Part shown: positions 32,494 to 43,406 of the stretch, piece by piece
Numbering within the stretch: the first letter of the stretch is position 1
Layout of the letters: the number at the start of each line of letters is the position of its first letter
Origin: Phytophthora sp. 'mugwort'
Taxonomy: Eukaryota > Oomycota > Peronosporomycetes > Peronosporales > Peronosporaceae
DNA: 64,000 nt
Direction of reading: 5' to 3'
NCBI GenBank assembly: GCA_033558025.1
Contig: JAUCEF010000013.1
Location: 3,093,001-3,157,000, forward strand
Notes under the pieces: generated by a model
Databases searched by the model: none
Seen by the model: only the letters and a program-made list of their open reading frames with translations
Told to the model about the DNA's origin: nothing
Translations under genes and position numbers: made by a program

Positions 32494-33668
32494 TCACCTA
32501 CTTTGATGCACAATCTTCAAATCCGGTTCGCTCGTTACGAGGCTGAGTCTCTCGTTGTAGCATTCGTCAAGCATTTGCTGTGTCAGTTGGAAGACCTCGT
32601 AAACATGGACACCGTCCATGCCACCACCCGCAAATGGGTCCTCCATTGTCCTTTCCACGTTGAAGATGCCCATCATCAACAAACTCGTCGAAACACTAAG
32701 CAGCAAACAAAAGGCAAAGTTTGTCGCTTGATACTCGTTGCCACGCGCAATGTAGACGTAGTACGGGCCGTAGAACAGTGGCAGCACTAGGATGAAAAGC
32801 CGCGTGAAGGAGCGAGTGGCTTGAGGGTCCGGTAGAACTTGATGTTCTGGAGCTTCTCAATGCGAGCTTGGAGCAGCCAGTGGTACTGGTTAATTCGCGA
32901 AGCTTCATTGGCTGGCATGCCGCAGGCTTTTAAGACTTCGACTTGATCGTGTAGCTGGCGGATCGTACTTACAATCTGTAGCTGTAAGTGCTTCACAGGA
33001 GTAACAATTTGCGAAGCAAGCTTCCGCCCGTGCGACGTAAACCGATGCCGTCCGCGTGTTAAGGTTGGCATGATTAATAGCGACATCGTGTCATGCAGTA
33101 GTGCTTCCAACAAGGTTTTAGTCTTCTGCATGTGGTCGTGTGGGAGCCTATTCCGTCCGTTGTCGCCCCAGTTCCACAACGCATTGGCTAGCAAGATATT
33201 GGTCAGCAATGATCTCGACTCGGCGATGATGTCCAGAGCTTGCTCCCGTCGCACGAAGGCCTGCCTGATCTGCATGATCATGGGCGACACGACGGCGAAG
33301 GACACGATGGTCCACGATATGTTGGCACCGAAGCTCGGGCCCGTGGTGCTATCACCCAGGAAATAATAGAGCGACGTTGTGATCACCGAAAAGAGAACCA
33401 CGAATAGTCCTTCGAATGTGATGAGGTGGATGCCAAACACCTTCGAAGCCGCGTAAAGGTCCAGCACCGTGTCACGAAAGCCCTCGCTGGTCCGATGCAG
33501 CGCTCCACTCATCGCTGTTTCGTCGTCGTTATCGCTGCATCCCCAAGAGTTGTCGAAGTCTTCCTGTCGACGCGAAGAACCAACGTCCAGGCGAGACAGA
33601 GGCGCTGTGCTGGTGCCGTACAGCGCGTAGGTGCCTCCGGGCATTTGCCGCTGATCTCGTTGTGACAT
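32494..33668 (-). pseudogene. bestrophin-like membrane protein, apparently frameshifted
   Basis: The 5' frame (33668-32787) begins MSQRDQRQMPGG and contains two hydrophobic segments (LITFEGLFVVLFSVITTSLYYF and ISWTIVSFAVVSPMIMQI), then long amphipathic helices. Near 32828 the coding signal jumps to another frame, which carries ATRSFTRLFILVLPLFYGPYYVYIA, a further membrane pair and NVERTMEDPF, and ends at 32494. The join needs one extra base, and no GT-AG intron can bridge it. The order of a membrane pair, a helix bundle, an R-S-F-T-R-LFIL helix and an E-DPF motif resembles the bestrophin/UPF0187 chloride channel family, where the matching stretches are a TRxTSRFL helix and IExPFG. The gap is therefore either a true single-base loss that disables the gene or a sequence error. 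The intact protein would be about 390 residues. Confidence 0.6.
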
Positions 33669-33861
33669 ATAACCTTTCGCATATAACCTTCGTATACCGG
33701 TAGAGCAAACTATTAAATACTGAGTAACAGAATCAGCTGGTTGTATAAACTAATAATTGTTGAGCTGTGATATAATATTGAATGTGTACTTGACGTTTGT
33801 TAATTCAGTGACTGTAGCCATTATATCGAGTGACCTTGATTGGCAGTCGAGTGGGTCGGTC
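33669..33861. promoter_or_regulatory. divergent intergenic promoter with a short direct repeat
   Basis: This 193-bp spacer lies between the start of the bestrophin-like gene (minus) and PUS7 (plus). A 13-14 bp near-perfect tandem repeat (CATATAACCTTTCG then CATATAACCTTCG, 33666-33692) overlaps the minus-strand start codon. Function unknown. Confidence 0.4.
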
Positions 33862-36191
33862 ATGATTGAGCTCAAGCCGAGTGTCCTGGACGGCGCCGTA
33901 GTCGGGATCGAGGAGTTTATGACCAGCTGCGAGGGGCGTCTGGTTGTGCGCGGTTGCATCAAGACAAAGTACGTGTCGGTTGCGCTAATAAAGATCCGGG
34001 AATGCTGTGCTGATGCCAGTGGCGAGTTTTGTGTCACTGCACTTCCAGCCCTGAAGATTTTGTCGTGCGCGAGATCAGTGCGGCCGGTACAGTGGTGGAT
34101 TTCAGTGATGACAGCGACCGCCTGCCAACGGAAATCGATCGCGATGTCGTGGTGAGGGAACTTGAGGTGATGCAGAAGGAGAAGAAGGAGAAGTTTGTGA
34201 TTGACGAACCTACAGGCGGGTGGCGGGCAGCATTGACGAAGCTGATTGGAGCGAAAGGCTTGGAAGACGTCGAGAGCGTTGCTAAAGGCCAGGATGAAAA
34301 GTACTCCCTTGTATCGCCCACGGAATTCCGTGACCGCGTGTATCTTCAGGTTTGCATCCAAACCTGCTTCCCAGGACTAGACTGCAGAATGCAGAAGGCG
34401 TTGCCGGAAGATCAGCAGGAAGTGCAGCATATTCAATTGATGTTAGACCCTATATACAAGAAATTTCTACATGGGGGGATGACGTTAAGGAATTGCGAGC
34501 GTTTACTCACGTTCCTTCGAAAAGGAGTGAGTGACCCCGCAGCATCAAAAGGTATCCAACCAGCAGAGCTGAAGATGTTTTTTTTTCATGGTGCGGCTGG
34601 TACTGATCAACTGACGCACACACGAATTTGTATGGCATGATGCAGGACTTGAACTCGATCACGAGGACACGAAGGAAGCTCGAACGGCGTTGCATCGCTT
34701 AATCGCCAAGAACTCGTCATCTTTTAAAACAAAGACGGAAACCCGGAATGGTGTGCAGAGAATCATTGTGCATTTCATGCCGAAGACCAACAAAAAGCGC
34801 AAGCGCTCACAACCGCAACCGTATCTCCGATTTGTGCTTCAAAAGGTGAGTGTGTCGTGATGTGGCTGTACAATCTCCTCCATTATTGACACAAGCTTCT
34901 TGGGTTATTGTAGATGAACCAAGAGCATTTCTCGTGCTTCGATAAACTAGCTCGCCAGCTTCGTCGCCCGCTTTCTGCTTTCTCATACGCAGGAACGAAA
35001 GACAAAAACGCCATCACTTTCCAGCATGTTGTCGTGACTGGTGTGGCGCCAGATCGACTTTTAAGTGTCAACAGTGATGAAAATGGCAATATTCGAGTGG
35101 GAGATCTCACATACGTCAAGACTCCGATGTCTTTGGGGGGAGCGAATGGAAATAGGTTCTCGATAGTGCTCCGGGGTCTTTCTTCTGAGACGGAATGCAC
35201 CGCTGAAACGATTTGCTTGACGCTCGAAGCTGCACTGGGCACTATCAAGCACCAGGGATTCATTAACTACTATGGCTTCCAACGTGTCGGATTGCCTTCG
35301 AATACGGTGAGAGCTCACCATGTTGGCGAGAAGATTATCGCAGGCCAATGGAAAGATGCTCTAAGACTTATCCTGACAGTCCGAAAAGGAGATTCTGATG
35401 ATGCTGTAAGCGCAAAACAACTTTATCTCGAATCGGGTGACGTTGAAGCTGCTCTGAAGCTCCTGCCACATAGTATGTCCGTCGAACGGCAACTACTACA
35501 GGGACTAAAACGTTACGGAAGCGATGCTTTTGAGCAGGTGGTACAAAGCATGCCATTTTCGCGCCGTGTGATGTACATGCACGCCTACCAAAGTTATCTC
35601 TTCAATCGGATGGCATCATACCGATTGCGTCAGTACGGAACCAAGGTTGTGGAAGGTGATTTGATCCGGTACGACAACCATAGCGAGAAAGCAGTGAAAG
35701 CAGTTAGTGCTACAGAAGCGGAAGAGTTGAATCGAACTCGTAAGGATGCACTCTCGCTTGTGCTTTTGCCACTACCTGGAACAAATGTGATTTTCCCGTC
35801 CAACGCAACTAAGGCAGCATACGTCAAGGTTTGTATACTGTCAAGAATGTGCAAGGAGTGCAAAGTTCTGATGAGAGATATGTTGTGCTGTGTTGCGGGC
35901 TTAGATCATGGAGCAGGATAGTACGAGAAATGCTCTCTGCGAGTCTGGGCCGGTGAAGGGCGCGTACAGGTCGTTGGTTGCATATCCGCGTGATTTAAAG
36001 TGGTCTTGGCAGGAAGAGCAAGATACTAGTACGTGCGGTTTTGGGTGTCATTGCTGTGGATTGACTACATCGCTCACTCGTGACCCTGTGACTATGCATT
36101 TGCAGCACTTTCGCTTCAACTTTCGTTCTCACTTGACAGCGGATCTTTTGCTACAATGTGCTTACGTGAGGTGCTTCAATCGGACCTTTGA
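33862..36191 (+). CDS. PUS7: tRNA pseudouridine synthase PUS7 (TruD family)
   Basis: Six exons (33862-33968, 34049-34551, 34646-34845, 34914-35828, 35905-36028, 36106-36191) give 644 residues. PUS7 converts uridine to pseudouridine in tRNA, U2 snRNA and some mRNAs. Family motifs: NPEDFVVREI at the N-terminus, PYLRFVLQK, the catalytic-aspartate motif FSYAGTKDKNAIT, GNRFSIVLRG, GFINYYGFQRVG, MYMHAYQSYLFNRM and the C-terminal LQLSFSLDSGSFATMCLREV. Length and order match the eukaryotic PUS7 subgroup, which carries an insert relative to bacterial TruD. The junction 34551/34646 uses a GTATCC donor because only it restores the frame. Start 33862 is preferred to an in-frame ATG at 33757, whose extra codons look non-coding. 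Confidence 0.9.
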
Positions 36192-36310
36192 TGCAGCATA
36201 AACCATGTCGTTGCAGCAGAAGCATTTAATTCATTACTCCGGCCGTACCGGCGCAATTCCGTGGCACTGCCATCCATCGGCAACGGCAGATAACGCACTC
36301 AAGACAGATT

Positions 36311-37189
36311 CTATTTCTTCTTGGTCTCCACGTCCTCCAGCGCCTGACGCACGAGCTTAGCACCGGTGACCATGAAGAGGGTCTGCCAAATGCCTAGGCC
36401 CAGACGCGGCACAATGCCTTTGAAGAGACCGCCGTAACCCTGTTCCTTGATCACAGTACGGAAGACCTGCATCATGTTCTGCTTGGGCTCTCCGCGGTCG
36501 GCAGCACTCTGCATCTGGATACGCGCCACCTCGAAGGGGTGATTCCAGCAGGCCAAGCCGCCGCCGATAATACCGGCACCAGCCTCCTGGGCCACCGTGA
36601 GCTTGGCGTCTTTGTCGCCGTGAAACAGGAGCTTGAACTGTCCACGCACAATCTCCGTGAAGCCCTGGCGCGAAGCCCAGTTGGTGGCTTGGCGGAAGGC
36701 GATGGCTGTGCCGCCAGGGTAAAAGCCTTTGAGTCCGTGCGCGCCGTACACGTTGTGGATACGCTGCATGGTAGTGATGGAGCGGTCGCCCGTGACGGCG
36801 CCCGTGACTAGGAAAGTGCAGGGACCCATGACCACGACTTGGCACACGCCGCCGCCGGCACCGGCCAGGAAACCCGTGGCGCTTTGGCCTACTCCTGCGG
36901 TCAGCAGCGAGTCAGAGATGGCCTCCTTGGAGAAGAGCAGGATGGCGCCCTTGGACGCGGACTCAACCATCTTGGGCCCCGTGCCGGCCCAGAAGGCAGA
37001 GACGCCGCCACCCTCGCGCATCACGTTGCGGAAGGCCTGCAGTGTCGTTTCCGTGCGATAGCGGCCCATGCGCGTTTTCCAGACCTCGAAGGGCATGCCG
37101 AGCGTTGCGGCCTCCAGGCATTGCAGTAGGCCGCCGTTGAACAGGTCACGTGGACCCACTTTCTTGCCGGACGCGGGCGGAGGAGACAT
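36311..37189 (-). CDS. mitochondrial carrier, YHM2-like (citrate/2-oxoglutarate)
   Basis: An intronless protein of 292 residues with three carrier repeats. The first repeat has the signature MPFEVWKTRMG, the third HPFEVARIQMQ; the second is degenerate (VMGPCTFLVTGAV), as in the YHM2 subgroup. LFNGGLLQCLEAATLGMPFEVWKT and MREGGGVSAFWAGTGPKM are characteristic of that subgroup. Yeast Yhm2 exchanges citrate for 2-oxoglutarate across the inner mitochondrial membrane and supports NADPH supply; the same substrate pair is inferred here. Strong C/G codon bias suggests high expression. It is convergent with PUS7 (about 120 bp between stops). Confidence 0.85.
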   Translation of the reverse strand: MSPPPASGKKVGPRDLFNGGLLQCLEAATLGMPFEVWKTRMGRYRTETTLQAFRNVMREGGGVSAFWAGTGPKMVESASKGAILLFSKEAISDSLLTAGVGQSATGFLAGAGGGVCQVVVMGPCTFLVTGAVTGDRSITTMQRIHNVYGAHGLKGFYPGGTAIAFRQATNWASRQGFTEIVRGQFKLLFHGDKDAKLTVAQEAGAGIIGGGLACWNHPFEVARIQMQSAADRGEPKQNMMQVFRTVIKEQGYGGLFKGIVPRLGLGIWQTLFMVTGAKLVRQALEDVETKKK

Positions 37190-38863
37190 CTCGAGCGGGT
37201 ACCGGAGGAATTGGAGGAAGGGGTGCAGATGCTTTAGATCGTTCGGACTTGGATAGCAAATCCAGATGTGATGGAGGGAAACTTGGCCTGGGGACCAATC
37301 TTGGGAGAAAGCCGAGACAACATGACTTGGTTCAACTTTGGCGGGGCTGATGTCCTAAGCTTCTATGTAATTGTATAGGAGTTAGGATATCTGCATCACC
37401 GTACCTAAGGAGCGTCGATTTTTGCTACGTACTTGGAGGTCGTGACGTCACGGTGTGGGCACCCCAGGAAACTCGAGTACGTCCCACATTTGCAAGACAC
37501 CACGTTGGCAGGCAACGCGGGTTTGTCAGCACCAGCATGCAAGGCACAGATCGCGTGCCAAGGTCTCATCGCTCTCAGCACGCAATAGAAGCTCTCACAT
37601 CACAAGGCAAGGTCTCAGCTTGGCAGCGCTGATGGAACACGCAGCAGCTTCAGTCGAGAAGCGTTGGCGCGCATTCGACATCGTTCCTCTGTCCATTCCA
37701 TGAAAGAGTACGTCAGCACGAGCATGCCAGCAACTTCAGCAGCTCCCGCGGTATGACCGATGAAAGCGAACACGTTGACATGTGAGCACTTCAACGTGCC
37801 AGTGGCGCGCGTGAGGTCTCTCACCCAAACGCGGGCACTCGAAGCTCTGTAACAACCAATAACGGGATCAAATCGAGGACCCGCGCAAGACAGACCCCTC
37901 ATGCGTTGACTTAAGTCGCGGCCTTGCAATGACGCCGTTATCAAGTTAGCTCAACCTGTTACCAAAGCGGATGGTTGATGTACATCAACTGTACGAAGAC
38001 GCTTAGGTATGACAACACGTCTACAGTAGTCGCTTTTGCCGGTTTGCGTCTAGCTTAAAAATTCAAGCGCGGTCGCTGTCAGCGAGAAGCAGGCTGCCAT
38101 CACTCAGTGGATGATAGAACCCTGTTGTTTTTACCTTGCGGAGACGCCAAACTTGAAACGTTTTGGGCAACTCGCTGCAAAAGTGTATCCTTTCATGTGC
38201 TGCATACGTCGCACACGAAACGGTCACGACCTGTGTGGCAATGAATTGTCGGACCTCATGAATTCTATATCCTAGGAGCTGACGGCCCGCTCTCCTTTGG
38301 CAGCTCTCCTTTTCTCTAGCTTCATGTACAGCACCATCTTCGTAATTCTTGAAGTAAGTAAGCGCTACCATACTGCAGTTTGACCTAGATTCCATGATTT
38401 TGTAGTTTGTCGGAAAAGAGTCAGTAATATATACATAGACTGTCCAGTCAACGCGTTTAAACAATTCGTCCTAAATAAAACCAATATAAAATTTGCGAGC
38501 ACGACACAAGGACAGCCGCCCCAAGAAAAGGTAGCGCGAGTCAGTTACATCGCGGCGGTGATCTCGTCCGCCCTACTTCGCTTCGCCTCGAGAAGCTCCC
38601 GCGAGAGGAATTGCCATCTGCAGCTGCATTTCCCCAGGCACTCACACACCACCACCAGCCAGCCAACCACCAGACGGAGACACGATTTCCCTTCCTTCCC
38701 TGCTGTTTCCGTGTAGCATTAGGGATCGCCCCTTCTTTCCCGTTTTGTCCGGGCTGGAGGCGCGAGTTTAGTTCGCGATAGACAGCGCGTCGACTGCTGG
38801 AATTAAATAAGGCGACCGACGACTGGCGTGTGTGTCGAGCAGAAGGAAGCCCAGGGAGCCTAG
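37190..38863. other. intergenic region without supported gene
   Basis: About 1.7 kb, the longest gene-free stretch together with 18669-20354. No coding bias, splice structure, RNA gene or mobile element is recognised. The last few hundred bases must contain the 5' UTR and promoter of the GPCR-PIP kinase gene. Confidence 0.5.
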
Positions 38864-41859
38864 ATGGCAAGGTCGCACAGTACTGAGACTCCGTACCGCC
38901 GCTCCCAGTCCGTCACCAGCCACTTGCAGCAGCATCGCGGCACACCCGTACTGGAGGACCAGAACTACATGAACGCCTTTAGTCCGCCGTCCAATGGCGT
39001 CTACGTCATGGAGACGCCGCAGCTGCGCGACAATGACGGGCCCCACGACGGACGCCGTTCCACGCGTCAACTGCCGCCCGTGGACCAGAACGGCTCGTTC
39101 CGACAGCGTCACGGCGTCACGCGCGGGGCCTCTGGCGGCTTCGTCACTATGGACAACAACAGCACCATCAGCAGCTCCAGCGGCCATTACATCGACGGCA
39201 TGAGTCTTAACAACACCACGAGTGCCACGCCGCAGCAGCCGCTGATCTCGACGCCGCGCGCAACGCAAAAGAACATCGTTCGAGTGATCGACAAGGACAT
39301 GACGCAGCAGTTCCGCGGCCGCTCCAAGTCCGTGGGACAGGGACGTATCCGCTGGTTCGAGAACCGCAAGTCGCAGCTCCTCGGTTTCTGCCTCACAATG
39401 GCGTTCCTGGGTGTGTCCGTCGCCATGTACAATTACCGCTGGACGGGACTTATTGCAGGTTCGGTCAACACAATCATCTGCGGCTCTGCCGTCGTCATCA
39501 CGTACTGCCGCAAGAAACAATGGCATCAACATCCAAACCCGATCGTACACAACCGCTCCGTGCTGAGCATTTTCATGGCGATCTGCTTGCTCTTGAACGT
39601 GCTCGTGGACTTCGACCCAAGTGGATCTAACACCGACTGCCAGCGACTTGCAGGTATCACGGAATTTTTCTTCTTTACCGGCGAGGCATGGGGTCTTGTC
39701 ATGGCTTGTGATCTGTTCTTCTCACTTACGAGTCCTTTCACGAGTTACAAGCGATTGATGAAGTTCTATCATCTCTGGGTGTGGCTGGGCGGTATCACGA
39801 TGGGTGTGATCACGTACTCGGTACAAGGTGCTGGCGGTTTCTTCACTGTGGACGGTCAGTCCATGACGTACGAATCCGACACGGACACAGTAATCGGCTT
39901 TTGCCTCGCTTCGTCGCGAATTTGCTGCGACTCAGGTGAAACTTGCCCCGACAGTGTGCAGAAATGCTCGACTACAGCGAGCTTCCTGAACGCGCAGAAA
40001 TGGCCGTGGATTTTAATTTACGCGTTCGTGCTTCTGGTGCTGTTTGTATCTGTGTGGTAAGTTTCCTTACTGTATTTGTGTGGATATTCTTTTTACGTGT
40101 GAAGCGGCTACTAAATTTTTTTTTTTTATGAATTTCAGTGTTCTGACCCTGGCATGGCACCGACTTTACCTTCGCGGTGTTCCCAAGACGTACAACATCC
40201 GTCTTCGTGTGCTGAACTACATTTCCTTGTAAGTGCATTTACTCTTTACGCTAGCAAAGTCGTGTCTAACATGCTATGGCGTTTTGTACTTGCACTATGA
40301 CCAGCTTTACTGGTGCCTACGTCTTCTACTGGCTGCTTATGCTGCTGCTGTACATGTGTGCGTACTTCCTTTCGACAAAGAGCGACACGTCGAACTCAAG
40401 AGCCGTTGCGCAGGTGTTGCGTCAGCTGGTCATCTTCCTTATCTCGTCCAAGGGCTACCTGGACTATGTGATTTGGTTCGCAGTGAACAACATTGAGCGA
40501 AAGGGTGGAAACGGACGCGATGAATCAGCAGATGTGGATGTCGACTTGAGCCCACAGGTGAACACAGCACTGCGTTCCGAGATTTTGTACTACACCACGT
40601 CTGGTATTAAGGAATCTGTTCGCGCGGTGACTGACGAACTGATCTCGATTCCGATCTCTGGTGAAAGCGAAGCTGGCAAGTCCATTAAATTCTGGTCCTT
40701 TTGTCCCGCTTCGTTCCGTAACATCCGTTTGACGTTCGGAATCAGTGACGCCGATTACATTCAAATGTTCGGCGCTACGACCAAGGAGCGATTCAGCGAA
40801 GGCCGCAGTGGTGCTTTCATGTTTTATACGTCAGATGAAAGCTTAATTGTGAAGACAATGTCTCCCGAAGAATGCGCGTTCTTGCGCAAGATGGCCCCCA
40901 ACTATGAGGCTTACATGACCAGCAACCCCGACACGCTTCTGACGCGTTTCTACGGCTGCCACTCCGTCTCACTGTACGGCAAAATGTACTACTTCGTGGT
41001 AATGGGTAACCTGTTTGCGGACACGGACGTTGTGCATCACCGTTATGATATCAAGGGATCGTGGGTGGATCGGAATGCTAAGGTGCCAAGTCCAGGTGAC
41101 AAGACTGCGTGCCGTTATTGTAACGCATCGTATACGTTTGGCAGCACCAAGAACCAGGAGTGCGGTGACGGCATGAACTTCCACGAGCCCGATATCGTCC
41201 TGAAGGATAACGACTTGATGACCAAGATCCGTATCGACCCGGCCACGGCCCACCGCATTTACGACCAAATTCACAAGGACAGCGATTTCTTGTGCTCGCA
41301 GGGCATCATGGATTACAGTCTACTCATGGGCATCCAAAGCTCCGAGTACTTCGTTGACACGAGCCAGCTGCCGCAAGCCCGTCGCGATCTGCTCTTCACG
41401 CAGCCAGCGACGAGTGTGGCTGGTCCGTCGCTCTACCATTTCGGTATTATTGACTTCTTGCAGCAGTGGTACGTGACAACTTCCAGTGCCTGCATGCTTG
41501 TTATCAGTTAGAATGACTCATTGATGTGTTTCTGTTTCCTTTACAGGACATTGGACAAGAAGATGGAGCGCTTCTACAAGACTTTCGTCAAGCGTAAAGA
41601 CCCCGAAGGTGTCTCTGCGCTGCCGCCAAAGCCTTACAAGTTCCGCTTCCAGCAGAAAATGTCGCGCATTTTCGCGCTGTCGACGCACACACGCGCTGAG
41701 AATGACACGGCGTTCAACCACAACTATCCGGCGCTGATCGATGTGCTGGACCAGGGCAACTTCGACACCCAGCATCACAGTACCTTCGTCAGCAACTCGG
41801 TGGTGGACCAGCGGCCGGTGTTTAATCCGGACCTGCAGCAGGATATCCGAGTCGTATAG
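38864..41859 (+). CDS. GPCR-phosphatidylinositol-phosphate kinase fusion (GK)
   Basis: Four exons (38864-40056, 40139-40228, 40305-41468, 41547-41859) encode 919 residues. The first 170 residues are a Ser/Thr/Gln-rich cytosolic leader. Seven hydrophobic helices follow from about 172 (LLGFCLTMAFLGVSVAMY) to about 450, with a Cys-rich loop before the last pair. A type I/II PIP kinase domain covers about 540-880: SGAFMFYTSDESLIVKTM (nucleotide-binding lysine), YYFVVMGNLF, HRYDIKGSW, DLMTKIRI, QGIMDYSLLMGI and FGIIDFLQQW. This architecture is known from the oomycete GK family and Dictyostelium RpkA, and is thought to couple a surface signal to PIP2 production directly. All kinase motifs are intact. 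The 7-TM part belongs to the Dictyostelium-type cAMP-receptor-like class by general layout; the ligand is unknown. Confidence 0.95.
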
Positions 41860-42092
41860 GTGGGAAGTCTATCTCAAAGCGTTATGATGTTAAGATAGGG
41901 ACCAAGCTCGTGACGCGGAGCAGCGAGAGTCACGTTGCTTGGAGCCCCACTTTTGATAAGTAGGAAAAGAGATCATTTTATAATTATTCGTCATCGTGGT
42001 CATTATAAACGTGCTGGATCTTTTTAGCCAATCAGATCGGCCCACATAGGGCGTCTGGAGCTCCCCCTCATACCAAAAGTGCCGATCTCAAC

Positions 42093-43191
42093 ATGGTGAA
42101 GGTACGGTCTTGCTCTTTGTATGCGTCAATGCAGCAGCCTCGAATGCGAGGCTATTCGGTCGCGCAAGCATATGGTCTTTGATGCCATCGTCATCTTGAC
42201 TGTTCTGCAGGCGGCGTCTCCGAGCGTGAAAGCGATCTTTATCCTGGACAGCGATGGCAATCGCGTCTGCGCCAAGTACTACGACAAGTCGTACCCGACG
42301 CAGAAGGAGCAGCTCGCGCTGGAGAAGAAGCTTTACGCTAAGACCAAGAACTCAACAGCACGTCGAGAAGGTGCGAGCGCAGCTACGGCCGCTGTGGCGA
42401 CAGGGACAGTCTGACCGTGCTTTTCCTTTTTTTTTTTTGTATCAGCCGACATTATCCTCATTGAGAATATTGTGAGCGTGTACCGCTGCGGATCGGACAC
42501 GACGATGCACGTGATTGGCTCGGCCTCGGAGGTGAGCGAGGATCCCTAGCATCAGATTGAAGAGCTGTGAAGCTGATAGATACGTGAATGTGTCTGTTCG
42601 TGCTAGAATGAACTGATCCTGTTGACGGTCTTGGACTCGGCTTTCGACGCTGTCAGCAACTTGCTCAAGTTCGTTTCGTTTTGTTGCCGCTGTTGCTGTA
42701 ATGCCCGTGCACGGGATCTGACTGGTATGAGTTAATTGCGACTTTAGGGGACGAATGGACCGTCATGTGATGCTGGATAACATCGAGCTGGTGCTGCTCA
42801 CGTTCGACGAAGTTGTCGACGGCGGGTAAGATTACAGGATGTATTGATGGAAATGTGATATACTCGATATCTAAGCGGATATGCTTTGGTATACAGAATC
42901 ATCTTGGAGGTTGACACGCCGTCCATCTCGAACCGTGTGCTCATGCGCGTAAGTTATCTTTTCGTGGTAGCTTCTGGTTTAATTGGACCGAACACTGATC
43001 GTGCTCATTTTGTACTGATCAGGGTATTGACAACGAAGTCCCAATGGCAGAACTTACGATTTCACAGGTTGGTTTGCCCAAGAAGTTTTTGTCTGACTGC
43101 CCGCATTCTGCAATAAATACTCACAATTTGGTATGTTTTGTAGGCGTTCGCTTCGGCGCGCGAGCAGTTCTCACGCTCCTTCCGCAGCTAG
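42093..43191 (+). CDS. COPZ: coatomer subunit zeta
   Basis: Eight short exons (42093-42101, 42211-42370, 42446-42531, 42607-42668, 42748-42825, 42897-42948, 43023-43067, 43144-43191) add up to 179 residues, the normal size of zeta-COP. It is the small longin-type subunit of the COPI coat that pairs with gamma-COP for Golgi-to-ER transport. Motifs: [97 protein letters not shown] and the terminal [15 protein letters not shown]. The first exon codes only for Met-Val-Lys. Introns are 58-109 bp. The close relation to AP sigma subunits is excluded by [15 protein letters not shown] and the C-terminus. Confidence 0.9.
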
Positions 43192-43406
43192 ACGGCACCC
43201 TCCGTGCCACACAAAATGTGCCTTTCTCTTCTTTTGAACACGACTCCATTGCGATTTTTTTAATACTCTGATGCTCGATCTTATATCTTCTAATTCGTCA
43301 TAATTTGTATATATTTGCCACTCCTATTGGTCAAAACTTGATTGTATTACTAAAGCTTGTCAGTTTTCATCAGGGTACTAAGCTAAGTTCGCGGTTATTG
43401 CTAAAC

